Assembly (NCBI GenBank): GCA_016183655.1
Contig: JACPEH010000027.1
Location: forward strand, 115,126-179,125
DNA from: Rhodocyclales bacterium
Lineage (GTDB): Bacteria > Pseudomonadota > Gammaproteobacteria > Burkholderiales > Rhodocyclaceae
DNA: 64,000 nt
Direction: 5' to 3'
The position numbers were made by a program, and so were the translations under genes. This document shows positions 1 through 6,859 of this stretch, in pieces (position 1 is the first letter of the stretch; each line of letters opens with the position of its first letter). Under the pieces are notes generated by a model. The model did no database searches. It saw nothing but the letters and a program-made list of their open reading frames with translations, and had not been told where the DNA came from.

Positions 1-560
1 TGCAGGTCGGCAACGCTGACGTCGGGAAAGCGCTGCATCATCGACTTCTCGACCCACAACTCGACCCAGACGAAATCCCGTTCGGCCTGCGGCAGCGCAT
101 CGAGCTTGGCCGCAGCGAGCTTCATCTGCTCGTATTCGACCAGGCGGCGCACCAGCTCCGCCCGCGGATCCTCGACCTCCTCGCCCTCGGCCGCCTTCGG
201 CCGCGGCAGCAGCATGCGCGACTTGATCTCGATCAGCATCGCCGCCATTACCAGATAGTCCGCCGCCAGTTCGAGGTTATGCGAGCGCATCGCCTCGACG
301 TAGTCCAGATACTGCCGCGTCAGCGGCGCCATCGGGATGTCGAGGATGTTGATGTTGGCCTTGCGGATCAGGTACAGCAGCAGGTCGAGCGGCCCCTCGA
401 AGGCGTCGAGCATCACCGCCAGCGCATCGGGCGGAATATACAGGTCCAGCGGCAACTGCTCCAGCGGTTCGCCGTAGATGCGCGCCACCGGCCCGGCGGC
501 GACCGCCGGTTCGGGCGGCGGCGGGGGTTCGATTCCTTCGAGCAGACCGCTTTCGTTCAT
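1..560 (-). CDS. scpA: Segregation and condensation protein A (N-terminal part, cut by window edge)
   Basis: ScpA is the kleisin subunit that bridges SMC dimers, together with ScpB, in chromosome condensation and segregation. About 186 codons are visible, beginning at ATG 560 and running off the left edge without a stop. After a proline-rich leader (residues 10-25) comes the family signature FEGPLDLLLYLI near residues 54-65, followed by the helical kleisin N-domain with the IDI/ILDIP-type segment. It is the last visible gene of the leftward operon rnm-yciO-M50-trpS-scpA, 13 bases after the trpS stop, so it is probably co-transcribed with it. Identification is firm; the C-terminus cannot be assessed. 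Confidence 0.9.
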   Translation of the reverse strand, partial: MNESGLLEGIEPPPPPEPAVAAGPVARIYGEPLEQLPLDLYIPPDALAVMLDAFEGPLDLLLYLIRKANINILDIPMAPLTRQYLDYVEAMRSHNLELAADYLVMAAMLIEIKSRMLLPRPKAAEGEEVEDPRAELVRRLVEYEQMKLAAAKLDALPQAERDFVWVELWVEKSMMQRFPDVSVADL

Positions 561-573
561 GTCGCGTCGGGAC

Positions 574-1776
574 TCACCCGTAGTTCAAGCCCATGGCCGC
601 ACGCACGTCGCACATCGTCTCGCGGGCCAGCTTGCGCGCCTTGTCGTTGCCGTCGGCGACGATCGCCCGCACCAGCGCCGGATCGTCGAGGTAGCGCTGC
701 GCCCGCTCGCGCATCGGCGCCTGTTCCTTGAGGATGCCGTCGATCACCGGCTGCTTGCACTCCAGGCAGCCGATGCCGGCCGAGGTGCAGCCCTGCTGCA
801 CCCAGGTCTTGACGACGTCGTCCGAATAGACCTCGTGCAGCTGCCACACCGGACAGCGTGCCGGGTCGCCGGCGTCGGTGCGACGCACGCGGGCCGGATC
901 GGTCGGCATGCGCTTCACCTTCTGCGTCACCGAAGCTTCGTCTTCGCGCAGCGTGATCGTGTTGTTATAGGACTTCGACATCTTCTGGCCGTCGAGGCCG
1001 GGCATCTTCGAGGCCTCGGTGAGCAGCGCGCCGGGCTCGACCAGGATCATCTTGCCGGTCCCTTCGAGGTAGCCGTTGAGGCGCTCGCGGTCCTCGTGCG
1101 AGAGGTTTTCCACTTCGTCGAGCAGGGCGTGCGCCTTGGCGATCGCCGTCGCATCGCCATCCTGCTGGAAGCGCGTGCGGAAATGCTCGTAGCTGCGCGC
1201 ACGCTTGCTGCCGAGGCTCTTCACTGCCGCCTTCGCCTTTTCCTCAAAGCCCGGCTCGCGGCCGTACATGTGGTTGAAACGGCGCGCCAGCTCGCGCGTG
1301 AACTCGACGTGCGGAATCTGGTCCTCGCCGACCGGCACCTTGTCGGCGCGGTAGATCAGGATGTCGGCGCTCATCAGCAGCGGATAGCCGAGGAAGCCGT
1401 AGGTCGTCAGGTCCTTGCTTTCCAGCTTTTCCTGCTGGTCCTTGTAGGTCGGCACGCGCTCCAGCCAGCCGAGCGGCGTCATCATCGACATCAGCAAATG
1501 CAGTTCGGCGTGCTCCGCCACCTGCGACTGGATGAACAACGTCGCCTTTTCCGGATCGACGCCGGCCGCCAGCCAGTCGACGACCATGTCCCAGGTCGCC
1601 TGCTCGATGCCGCGCGGGTCGTCGTAATGCGTCGTCAGCGCATGCCAGTCGGCGACGAAGAACAGGCACGGGTATTCGTGCTGAAGCTTGATCCAGTTCT
1701 TGAGGACGCCGTGATAATGGCCGAGATGCAGGCTGCCCGTGGGGCGCATGCCGGAAAGGACGCGTTCCTGATACAT
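574..1776 (-). CDS. trpS: Tryptophanyl-tRNA synthetase, long form
   Basis: Class I aminoacyl-tRNA synthetase that charges tRNA-Trp in the cytoplasm. The HIGH-type motif is HLGH at residues 17-20 and the KMSKS loop is at 265-269. At 400 residues it is longer than the compact ~330-residue enzymes; the extra sequence is a charged helical insertion roughly between residues 175 and 245, ahead of KMSKS, as in the longer betaproteobacterial form. It lies six bases downstream of the site-2 protease gene and 13 bases before scpA, consistent with one operon. The C-terminal half has several cysteines (around residues 330-345) that I cannot assign a role. Confidence 0.95.
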   Translation of the reverse strand: MYQERVLSGMRPTGSLHLGHYHGVLKNWIKLQHEYPCLFFVADWHALTTHYDDPRGIEQATWDMVVDWLAAGVDPEKATLFIQSQVAEHAELHLLMSMMTPLGWLERVPTYKDQQEKLESKDLTTYGFLGYPLLMSADILIYRADKVPVGEDQIPHVEFTRELARRFNHMYGREPGFEEKAKAAVKSLGSKRARSYEHFRTRFQQDGDATAIAKAHALLDEVENLSHEDRERLNGYLEGTGKMILVEPGALLTEASKMPGLDGQKMSKSYNNTITLREDEASVTQKVKRMPTDPARVRRTDAGDPARCPVWQLHEVYSDDVVKTWVQQGCTSAGIGCLECKQPVIDGILKEQAPMRERAQRYLDDPALVRAIVADGNDKARKLARETMCDVRAAMGLNYG

Positions 1777-1782
1777 GTTCGA

Positions 1783-2442
1783 TTAGGTGGGTAACTGGAA
1801 AATCGTTGCGATGAGGAGGGTGACGACGTTCATCAGCGGCCGCAGCACGTCGCCAAGGATACCGGTAAACAGCAGCACGAGGAGGATCGGGAAGCCGAAG
1901 CGCTCGATCTGCGCGAACTTGATCGCCGCCGGCATCGGCAGCAGGCTGACCGCGATGCGACCGCCGTCGAGCGGCGGCAGCGGCAGCAGGTTGAGCACCA
2001 TCAGGCTGACGTTGATCAGCACGCCGATCTCGGCCATGCGCGCCATCGGCAGGCTGAAATAGTTGAGCGGCAGAACCCACGCCAGCTTCATCAGTGCCGC
2101 CCAGAACAGCGCCATCACCAGATTGGCGCCCGGTCCGGCGGCCGCCACCCAGAGCATGTCGCGCTTGGGGTTCTTCAGCCTGCCGAAATCGACCGGCACC
2201 GGCTTCGCCCAGCCGAACAGGAAGCCGCCAGTAGACACGATGAGGATCAGCAGCGGCACGACGATGGTGCCGACCGGGTCGATGTGCTTCAGCGGATTGG
2301 CGGTGATCCGCCCCTCCTGCCACGCCGTCGGGTCGCCGAAATGGCGCGCGACGTAGCCGTGCGCGGCCTCGTGCAGCGTGATCGCGAAAATCACCGGCAA
2401 GGCGGCGATGGCGATCGATTGCACCAGTGCATAGATGTCCAT
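1783..2442 (-). CDS. Site-2 protease family (M50) membrane metalloprotease
   Basis: A 219-residue multi-pass membrane protein of the compact M50 zinc metalloprotease family (YwhC/Rip-like). The zinc-binding HExxH motif is HEAAH at residues 24-28 in the first membrane segment, and the second motif (NLLPLPPLDGG) supplies the aspartate ligand. Hydrophobic segments before, between and after these motifs fit an intramembrane protease. The natural substrate cannot be inferred; this gene sits constantly beside trpS and scpA in betaproteobacteria, which has not led to a known function. The Shine-Dalgarno GGAGG about nine bases upstream lies inside a potential RNA stem (see the 2449-2509 feature). Confidence 0.88.
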   Translation of the reverse strand: MDIYALVQSIAIAALPVIFAITLHEAAHGYVARHFGDPTAWQEGRITANPLKHIDPVGTIVVPLLILIVSTGGFLFGWAKPVPVDFGRLKNPKRDMLWVAAAGPGANLVMALFWAALMKLAWVLPLNYFSLPMARMAEIGVLINVSLMVLNLLPLPPLDGGRIAVSLLPMPAAIKFAQIERFGFPILLVLLFTGILGDVLRPLMNVVTLLIATIFQLPT

Positions 2443-2448
2443 CGTATC

Positions 2449-2509
2449 AGCCCTCCCCAGGGGAGGCCTGCGCCCCCACGGAGGGCTGCGGACGTAGCAA
2501 GTGTGGGGG
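2449..2509 (-). repeat. Interlocking inverted repeats overlapping the M50 ribosome binding site
   Basis: Two inverted repeats interleave in the 78-base gap between yciO and the M50 gene. Arm A (AGCCCTCC, 2449-2456) is complementary to A' (2480-2487). Arm B (CCCCCAC, 2473-2479) lies in the loop of A and is complementary to B' (2503-2509) outside it, giving an H-type pseudoknot topology. In the minus-strand transcript the M50 Shine-Dalgarno falls in arm A. It could be regulatory or a remnant of a palindromic intergenic repeat. Confidence 0.4.
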
Positions 2510-2520
2510 TCGTTTCATTT

Positions 2521-3147
2521 TCAGCCGAAGGCGAACGGCGCCAGGCTGCCTCGGCCGGCGCGCACCAGCACCGGCAGACCGCCGGTGAGGTCGACGACGG
2601 TGGTCGGCTCGATGCCGCAATGGCCGCCGTCGAGGATCAGCTCCAGCTGGCCGTCGAGCCGGTCCTGGATTTCCCAGCCTTCGGTCAGCGGCGCCTCGTC
2701 GCCCGGCAGCAGCAGGGTCGTCGTCAGCAGCGGCTCGCCGAGGGCGGCCAGCAACGCCTGCGCCACCCGGTGCTCGGGAACGCGCAGGCCGATCGTCTTC
2801 CGCTTCGGATGCAGCACGCGCCGCGGCAGCTCCTTGGTCCCTTCCAGGATGAAGGTGTAGCTGCCCGGCGTCGTCGCCTTGAGCAGCCGGTACTGCGCAT
2901 TGTCGACGCGCGCGTACTGGGCGATTTCCGACAGGTCGCGGCACATCAGCGTCAGGTGATGGCGGTCGTCGACCTCGCGGATGGCGCGGATGCGGTCGAC
3001 CGCCGCCTTGTCGCCAAGATGGCAGCCGAGCGCATAACAGGAGTCGGTAGGAAAGGCGACGATGCCGCCCTCGCGCACGATCGCCGCCGCGCGCTCCAGG
3101 TAGCGCACTTGCGGATCGTCCGGATGAATCTGCAGATACTGCGTCAT
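2521..3147 (-). CDS. yciO: YrdC/Sua5-domain protein of the YciO type
   Basis: A 208-residue member of the Sua5/YrdC/YciO superfamily, whose characterised members make threonylcarbamoyl-adenylate from threonine, bicarbonate and ATP for the t6A modification of tRNA. The nucleotide/phosphate-binding segment FPTDSCYALGC near residues 32-42 and the KRKTIGLRVPEH strand are present. The length and the N-terminal MTQYLQIHPDDPQ are typical of YciO rather than TsaC or full-length Sua5, and YciO activity is less well established. It begins seven bases after the rnm stop and is followed by the M50 gene, in the same leftward operon. Confidence 0.88.
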   Translation of the reverse strand: MTQYLQIHPDDPQVRYLERAAAIVREGGIVAFPTDSCYALGCHLGDKAAVDRIRAIREVDDRHHLTLMCRDLSEIAQYARVDNAQYRLLKATTPGSYTFILEGTKELPRRVLHPKRKTIGLRVPEHRVAQALLAALGEPLLTTTLLLPGDEAPLTEGWEIQDRLDGQLELILDGGHCGIEPTTVVDLTGGLPVLVRAGRGSLAPFAFG

Positions 3148-3154
3148 GCGCCGC

Positions 3155-3985
3155 TCAGAACGTTTCCCAGACGGGCTTCAACCCATCCGGCAGGTAGCCG
3201 AGCATGCCCAGATCGACGTAGCTTTCCTGCGGCCCGTGGAAATCGGAACCGCGCGAGGCCATGAAACCGAATTCGCGTGCCAGGCGGCCGAAGACGCCGA
3301 CGTCGTCGAGCGAGTGACTGCCGGAAACGACTTCGATCGCCTGCCCGCCAAGATCCTTGAATTCACCGAGAAAGCGGCGCATCGCACCGCTGGACAGCTT
3401 GTAGCGCGCCGGATGGGCGACCACGGCGACGCCGCCGGCGCCGTTGATCCAGGCTACGCAGTCGGCGACGGACACCCAGCGGTGGTCGACATACCCCGGC
3501 CTGCCCGGCACCAGATACGACTCGAAGACGCTGCGCACGTCCTTGCACACTTTCGTTTCGACCAGATAGCGGGCGAAATGCGCGCGCGAGATCAGGTTGG
3601 GATTCTCGGCGTGGCGCATTGCGCCTTCAAAGGCGCCGCCGATGCCGATCTTCTCCAGCTCGGCCGACATCCGCCGGGCGCGGTCGACACGGCCGGAACG
3701 GATTCCGGCCAGGCCGGCGTTCAGCGCGGCATCCGCAGCATCGAAATTGAGGCCGACGACGTGGATCTGCAGCCCCTCCCATTCGATCGACACCTCGACG
3801 CCGGAGACGAAGGCCATGCCCATCGCTTCCGCGGTTTCGCGCGCTGCCGGCAGTCCGGCGATGTCGTCATGGTCGGTCAGCGCCAGCAGCTCGACGCCGT
3901 TCGCGGCGGCGCGACGGGCGACTTCGGCCGGCGCAAGGAGGCCGTCGGAAGCGGTCGAATGACAGTGGAGATCTACGTTGGGCAC
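3155..3985 (-). CDS. rnm: PHP-domain 3',5'-nucleoside bisphosphate phosphatase / RNase AM
   Basis: A 276-residue PHP phosphoesterase of the YciV/RNase AM family. Family members remove the 3'-phosphate from nucleoside 3',5'-bisphosphates and, in E. coli, trim 5' ends of RNAs. The metal-binding motifs are all visible: HCHSTASDG near the N-terminus (residues 7-15), LTDHDD around 36-41, a VVAHPARY segment in the middle, and GSDFHG near the C-terminus. It is the first gene of the leftward housekeeping operon, and the adjacent order rnm-yciO is a common proteobacterial pairing. No upstream promoter stands out in the 105-base gap to bfr. Confidence 0.9.
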   Translation of the reverse strand: MPNVDLHCHSTASDGLLAPAEVARRAAANGVELLALTDHDDIAGLPAARETAEAMGMAFVSGVEVSIEWEGLQIHVVGLNFDAADAALNAGLAGIRSGRVDRARRMSAELEKIGIGGAFEGAMRHAENPNLISRAHFARYLVETKVCKDVRSVFESYLVPGRPGYVDHRWVSVADCVAWINGAGGVAVVAHPARYKLSSGAMRRFLGEFKDLGGQAIEVVSGSHSLDDVGVFGRLAREFGFMASRGSDFHGPQESYVDLGMLGYLPDGLKPVWETF

Positions 3986-4056
3986 GGTACGAGCGGCTCG
4001 AAATAAGCCGCGAATGATAGCACAGCGGGCCAGGCGACCCGCCGCAGGGGGCTGGC

Positions 4057-4082
4057 ACGGGCACCGCGTGAACGGTGCCCGT
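4057..4082 (-). terminator. GC hairpin downstream of bfr
   Basis: A perfect 10-bp stem (ACGGGCACCG 4057-4066 with CGGTGCCCGT 4073-4082) lies just after the bfr stop in the minus-strand reading direction. It has no T-run, so it may be a weak terminator or an RNA 3'-end stabiliser separating bfr from the rnm operon. Confidence 0.35.
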
Positions 4083-4090
4083 CGCGCCGG

Positions 4091-4558
4091 TCAACTCATC
4101 TGCGACTGCAGGTAGTTCTCGATCCCGACCTGCTTGACCAGGTCGAGCTGGGTTTCCAGCCAGTCGATATGATCCTCCTCGCCTTCGAGGATGTCTTCAA
4201 GCAGCTCGCGCGTCACGTAGTCAGCCACCGACTCGCAATAGGCAACGGCTTCCTTGAGCACCGGCAGCGCGTGCAGTTCGAGCTTGAGGTCGCACTCCAG
4301 CATTTCCTTCGGGTTTTCGCCGATCAGGAGCTTGTTCAACGCCTGCAGGTTGGGCAGGCCTTCGAGGAAGAGGATGCGTTCGACGAGCCGGTCGGCGTGC
4401 TTCATCTCGTCGATCGATTCGTGGTACTCGTGCTCGTCGAGCTTTTTCAGCCCCCAGTTCCTGTACATGCGGGCATGCAGGAAATACTGGTTGATCGCGG
4501 TAAGCTCGTTGGTCAGCACCTTGTTCAGATACTGGATGACTTTCTTGTCGCCTTTCAT
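4091..4558 (-). CDS. bfr: Bacterioferritin (heme-type, ferroxidase-competent)
   Basis: A 155-residue iron-storage protein that assembles into a 24-mer shell. The di-iron ferroxidase ligands occupy the E. coli Bfr positions: Glu18, Glu51, His54, Glu94, Glu127 and His130. The heme-binding Met52 is also conserved in [11 protein letters not shown], so this is the catalytic, heme-binding subunit type. It lies 82 bases downstream of bfd on the same strand; Bfd reduces Bfr heme to release stored iron, so the pair forms a storage-and-mobilisation unit. The only Fur-like site I see is in front of bfd, which suggests iron-repressed mobilisation with possibly separate control of storage. Confidence 0.96.
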   Translation of the reverse strand: MKGDKKVIQYLNKVLTNELTAINQYFLHARMYRNWGLKKLDEHEYHESIDEMKHADRLVERILFLEGLPNLQALNKLLIGENPKEMLECDLKLELHALPVLKEAVAYCESVADYVTRELLEDILEGEEDHIDWLETQLDLVKQVGIENYLQSQMS

Positions 4559-4640
4559 GATCCGCTCCGGGGTTGGGGTGCTTTAAATCTAGCACAAGCC
4601 CCGGCCGCAGGCAGGACTGCAGCGATCCGTTGTCAGGCGT

Positions 4641-4838
4641 TCAACGCTTCTGTGCGCAGGCGCACCCTCCGGCATCGCTGCACTCCCGGTTCAGCTGCGA
4701 ATGCACATCGCGGCAGCACTTGCCGCAGCAGGTACCGACACCGAGTTCGTCACGCAGCGCCTTGAAGGTGGTCGCTCCCTTGGCGATCGTCGCCGAGATC
4801 TGGCGCGTGGTGACTCCCTGACAGACACAGACGTACAT
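4641..4838 (-). CDS. bfd: Bacterioferritin-associated ferredoxin
   Basis: A 65-residue [2Fe-2S] ferredoxin that docks on bacterioferritin and delivers electrons for release of iron as Fe(II). The four cluster ligands match E. coli Bfd: Cys4 and Cys6 (YVCVC) and Cys38 and Cys41 (CGKC). Three further cysteines near residues 37, 42 and 54 and a CAC near the C-terminus are extra. ATG 4838 was chosen because AAGGAG lies seven bases upstream; a start seven codons earlier would place the Shine-Dalgarno inside the gene. A Fur-like site begins 30 bases upstream. Confidence 0.94.
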   Translation of the reverse strand: MYVCVCQGVTTRQISATIAKGATTFKALRDELGVGTCCGKCCRDVHSQLNRECSDAGGCACAQKR

Positions 4839-4867
4839 TGTTGACTCCTTGGGCAACAAGTAGAGTT

Positions 4868-4886
4868 GGTAATGCGAATTATTATC
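4868..4886 (-). promoter_or_regulatory. Fur box upstream of bfd
   Basis: The 19 bases match the classical Fur consensus palindrome at 15 of 19 positions (half-sites GGTAATG and ATTATC). It lies 30 bases upstream of the bfd start within an AT-rich patch that contrasts with the GC-rich surroundings. Repression of bfd by Fe-Fur is well established in other proteobacteria; here it is inferred. Confidence 0.75.
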
Positions 4887-4955
4887 AACCTCGCAAAAAA
4901 ACGCAAGCTAAATGCGAACGTTTCTCAGCACCACCGATTTCTGCCGCCGCCCGTC

Positions 4956-4985
4956 TTGCCAGTCGCCGCCCTGAAACGGTATAGT
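4956..4985 (+). promoter_or_regulatory. Sigma-70-like promoter of the glycine riboswitch/gcv operon
   Basis: TTGCCA (4956-4961), an 18-base spacer and TATAGT (4980-4985) form a plausible promoter. The transcript would start about 4992, immediately before the first riboswitch stem at 4995. Confidence 0.55.
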
Positions 4986-4994
4986 CCGCCCCGC

Positions 4995-5203
4995 AAACGG
5001 GAGAGAACGGCAACGTATTCAGTGCCGTCGCCGAAGGCGCAACGCACCCGCAACCGCTCAGGCAAACAGGACCGTTTCGCAGCATCGAATTCTCTGGAGA
5101 GCGATGGCCCGACCCCAAGGTCGGCCCCCATCCACCGAAGGGGCAAGCAGACCGGAGCCGTCACGCCCCGGGCCTGCCAATCTCTCAGGTACCAAGGACA
5201 GAG
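4995..5203 (+). ncRNA. Tandem glycine riboswitch
   Basis: Two consecutive glycine aptamers precede gcvT. Aptamer 1 is closed by P1 AAACGG (4995-5000) with CCGTTT (5072-5077) and contains the conserved GGAGAG, CGCCGAAGGCGCAA and CTCAGGCAAA blocks. Aptamer 2 is closed by CTCTG (5092-5096) with CAGAG (5199-5203) and repeats the same blocks (GGAGAG, CCGAAGGGGCAA, CTCAGGTACC). The 3' strand of the second P1 overlaps the first bases of the terminator stem that follows. Glycine binding should therefore favour read-through, the usual ON-switch for glycine cleavage genes. Confidence 0.95.
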
Positions 5204-5233
5204 GGGTGAGCTTTTACTGGCTCACCCCTTTTT
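5202..5233 (+). terminator. Riboswitch-controlled intrinsic terminator before gcvT
   Basis: AGGGGTGAG (5202-5210) pairs perfectly with CTCACCCCT (5221-5229) and is followed by a T-run. Its first two bases are shared with the P1 helix of the second glycine aptamer, so the two structures compete. Confidence 0.88.
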
Positions 5234-5276
5234 CGTTTCTGGAAACCGACTCAACACCCTCGCCCAAGAGACTGAT

Positions 5277-6368
5277 ATGACGCAAAAAACCGTACTCAAT
5301 GAAGTTCATCGCCGCGCCGGCGCCCGGATGGTCGATTTCGGCGGCTGGGACATGCCGGTCAACTACGGCTCGCAGATCGAGGAGCACCACGCCGTGCGCC
5401 GCGACTGCGGCATGTTCGACGTCTCGCACATGTGCGCCGTCGACGTCGTCGGCCCCGATGCCAAGGCCTTCCTGCGCCGCCTCGTGGCCAACAACGTCGA
5501 CAAGCTGAAGGCGCCTGGCAAGGCCCTCTATTCAGCGATGCTCAACGAGGCCGGCGGCGTCGTCGACGACCTGATCATCTACTACCTCGACGACACCACC
5601 TACCGCGTCGTCATCAACGCCGGCACGGCGACCAAGGATCTGGCCTGGATGGCCGCCCGCCAGAAGGACTGGGGCCTGAACCTGACCATCACCGAGCGCC
5701 GCGACGGCAACGACCCGCTCGGGATGATCGCCGTGCAGGGCCCTGCCGCCCGCGCCAAGGTCTGGCAGGTGCTGCCGCAGGTAAAGGTGGCGACCGAAGG
5801 TCTCGCCCCGTTCTTCGGCGTGCAGGTCGGCGACTATTTCGTCGCCACCACCGGCTACACCGGCGAGGAAGGCTTCGAGATCGCGCTGCCCGCGGCCCAG
5901 GCCGCCGGCCTGTGGGATGCGCTGGCCGCCGCCGGCGTCGCCCCCTGCGGCTTGGGCGCCCGCGACACGCTGCGACTGGAGGCCGGCATGAACCTCTACG
6001 GCAACGACATGGACGAAACCGTGTCGCCGCTCGACGCCGGGCTGGCCTGGACCGTCGACCTCAAGTCGGAACGGGACTTCGTCGGCAAGGCGGCGCTGCT
6101 TGCCAACGGCCAGAAGGCCCAGTTCCTCGGCCTCGTGCTGCAGGACAAGGGCGTGCTGCGCGGCCACCAGAAGGTGATCACCGCGCACGGCGACGGCGAG
6201 ATCACCAGCGGCACCTTCTCGCCGACGCTGCAGCAGTCGATCGCGCTGGCCCGCCTGCCGCTGGGCGTCGCCATCGGCGACATCGTCGACGTCGAAATCC
6301 GCGACAAGCGCCTCAAGGCGAAGGTCGTCAAGCCGGTCTTCGCCCGCAACGGCAAGGCGCTTGTTTGA
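5277..6368 (+). CDS. gcvT: Glycine cleavage system T protein (aminomethyltransferase)
   Basis: A 363-residue tetrahydrofolate-dependent aminomethyltransferase. It takes the aminomethyl group from lipoylated H protein, releasing ammonia and forming 5,10-methylene-THF. The N-terminal segment ([14 protein letters not shown], about 17-30), the YTGEEGFEI motif mid-protein and the [12 protein letters not shown] block are family signatures. The open frame extends upstream through the riboswitch, but ATG 5277 gives the standard family length and lies after the terminator, so that start is used. gcvH follows after 37 bases. Confidence 0.97.
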   Translation: MTQKTVLNEVHRRAGARMVDFGGWDMPVNYGSQIEEHHAVRRDCGMFDVSHMCAVDVVGPDAKAFLRRLVANNVDKLKAPGKALYSAMLNEAGGVVDDLIIYYLDDTTYRVVINAGTATKDLAWMAARQKDWGLNLTITERRDGNDPLGMIAVQGPAARAKVWQVLPQVKVATEGLAPFFGVQVGDYFVATTGYTGEEGFEIALPAAQAAGLWDALAAAGVAPCGLGARDTLRLEAGMNLYGNDMDETVSPLDAGLAWTVDLKSERDFVGKAALLANGQKAQFLGLVLQDKGVLRGHQKVITAHGDGEITSGTFSPTLQQSIALARLPLGVAIGDIVDVEIRDKRLKAKVVKPVFARNGKALV

Positions 6369-6405
6369 ACACGCCTCAACCGAACCCCACCCAAGGAGAA
6401 AGAAA

Positions 6406-6786
6406 ATGTCGAACGTTCCCGCCGAACTGAAGTACACCGAGAGCCACGAATGGGTCCGCGTCGAAGCTGACGGCACCGTCACCATCGGCATCACCGACCA
6501 CGCGCAGGAAGCGCTGGGCGACCTGGTTTTCGTCGAACTGCCGGAAGTCGGCAAGGCCTACGCCGCCGGCCAGGAAAGCGCCGTCGTCGAATCGGTCAAG
6601 GCCGCCGCCGACGTCTATGCACCGATCGCCGGCGAAGTGACCGAAGTGAACCAGTCCGCCGCCGACGCCCCGGAAAGCGTCAACCAGGATGCCTACGCCG
6701 CCTGGCTGTTCAAGCTGAAGCCGGCCAACGCCGCCGACGTCGACGCCCTGCTCGACGCCGCCGCCTACGCCAAGATCAGCGAGTAA
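6406..6786 (+). CDS. gcvH: Glycine cleavage system H protein
   Basis: The 126-residue lipoyl carrier that shuttles the aminomethyl intermediate between the P, T and L proteins. The lipoyl-lysine is Lys65 in ESVKAA. ATG 6406 is preceded by AAGGAG at good spacing; an in-frame start 15 codons earlier overlaps gcvT and is not supported. It lies between gcvT and gcvP and is followed at once by a terminator-like hairpin (6799-6830), so gcvH and gcvT may accumulate in excess of gcvP. Confidence 0.97.
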   Translation: MSNVPAELKYTESHEWVRVEADGTVTIGITDHAQEALGDLVFVELPEVGKAYAAGQESAVVESVKAAADVYAPIAGEVTEVNQSAADAPESVNQDAYAAWLFKLKPANAADVDALLDAAAYAKISE

Positions 6787-6798
6787 TTCCGCAACGGA

Positions 6799-6830
6799 GG
6801 TGAGGCCTGCCGGCCTCGCCTTTTTCTTTT
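6799..6830 (+). terminator. Terminator-like hairpin between gcvH and gcvP
   Basis: GGTGAGGC (6799-6806) pairs with GCCTCGCC (6813-6820, one G-T pair) and is followed directly by ten bases of which nine are T. This is a good intrinsic terminator shape inside the operon, 12 bases after gcvH. It would make gcvP expression depend on read-through or on its own promoter, which I cannot identify. Confidence 0.65.
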
Positions 6831-6859
6831 CCGCTTCGCTACCCGACACCGGAAACGCC

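Noticed and set aside
4866..5276. In-frame extension of gcvT through the riboswitch
   Set aside because: The extension translates riboswitch and terminator sequence, and ATG 5277 gives the usual T-protein length.
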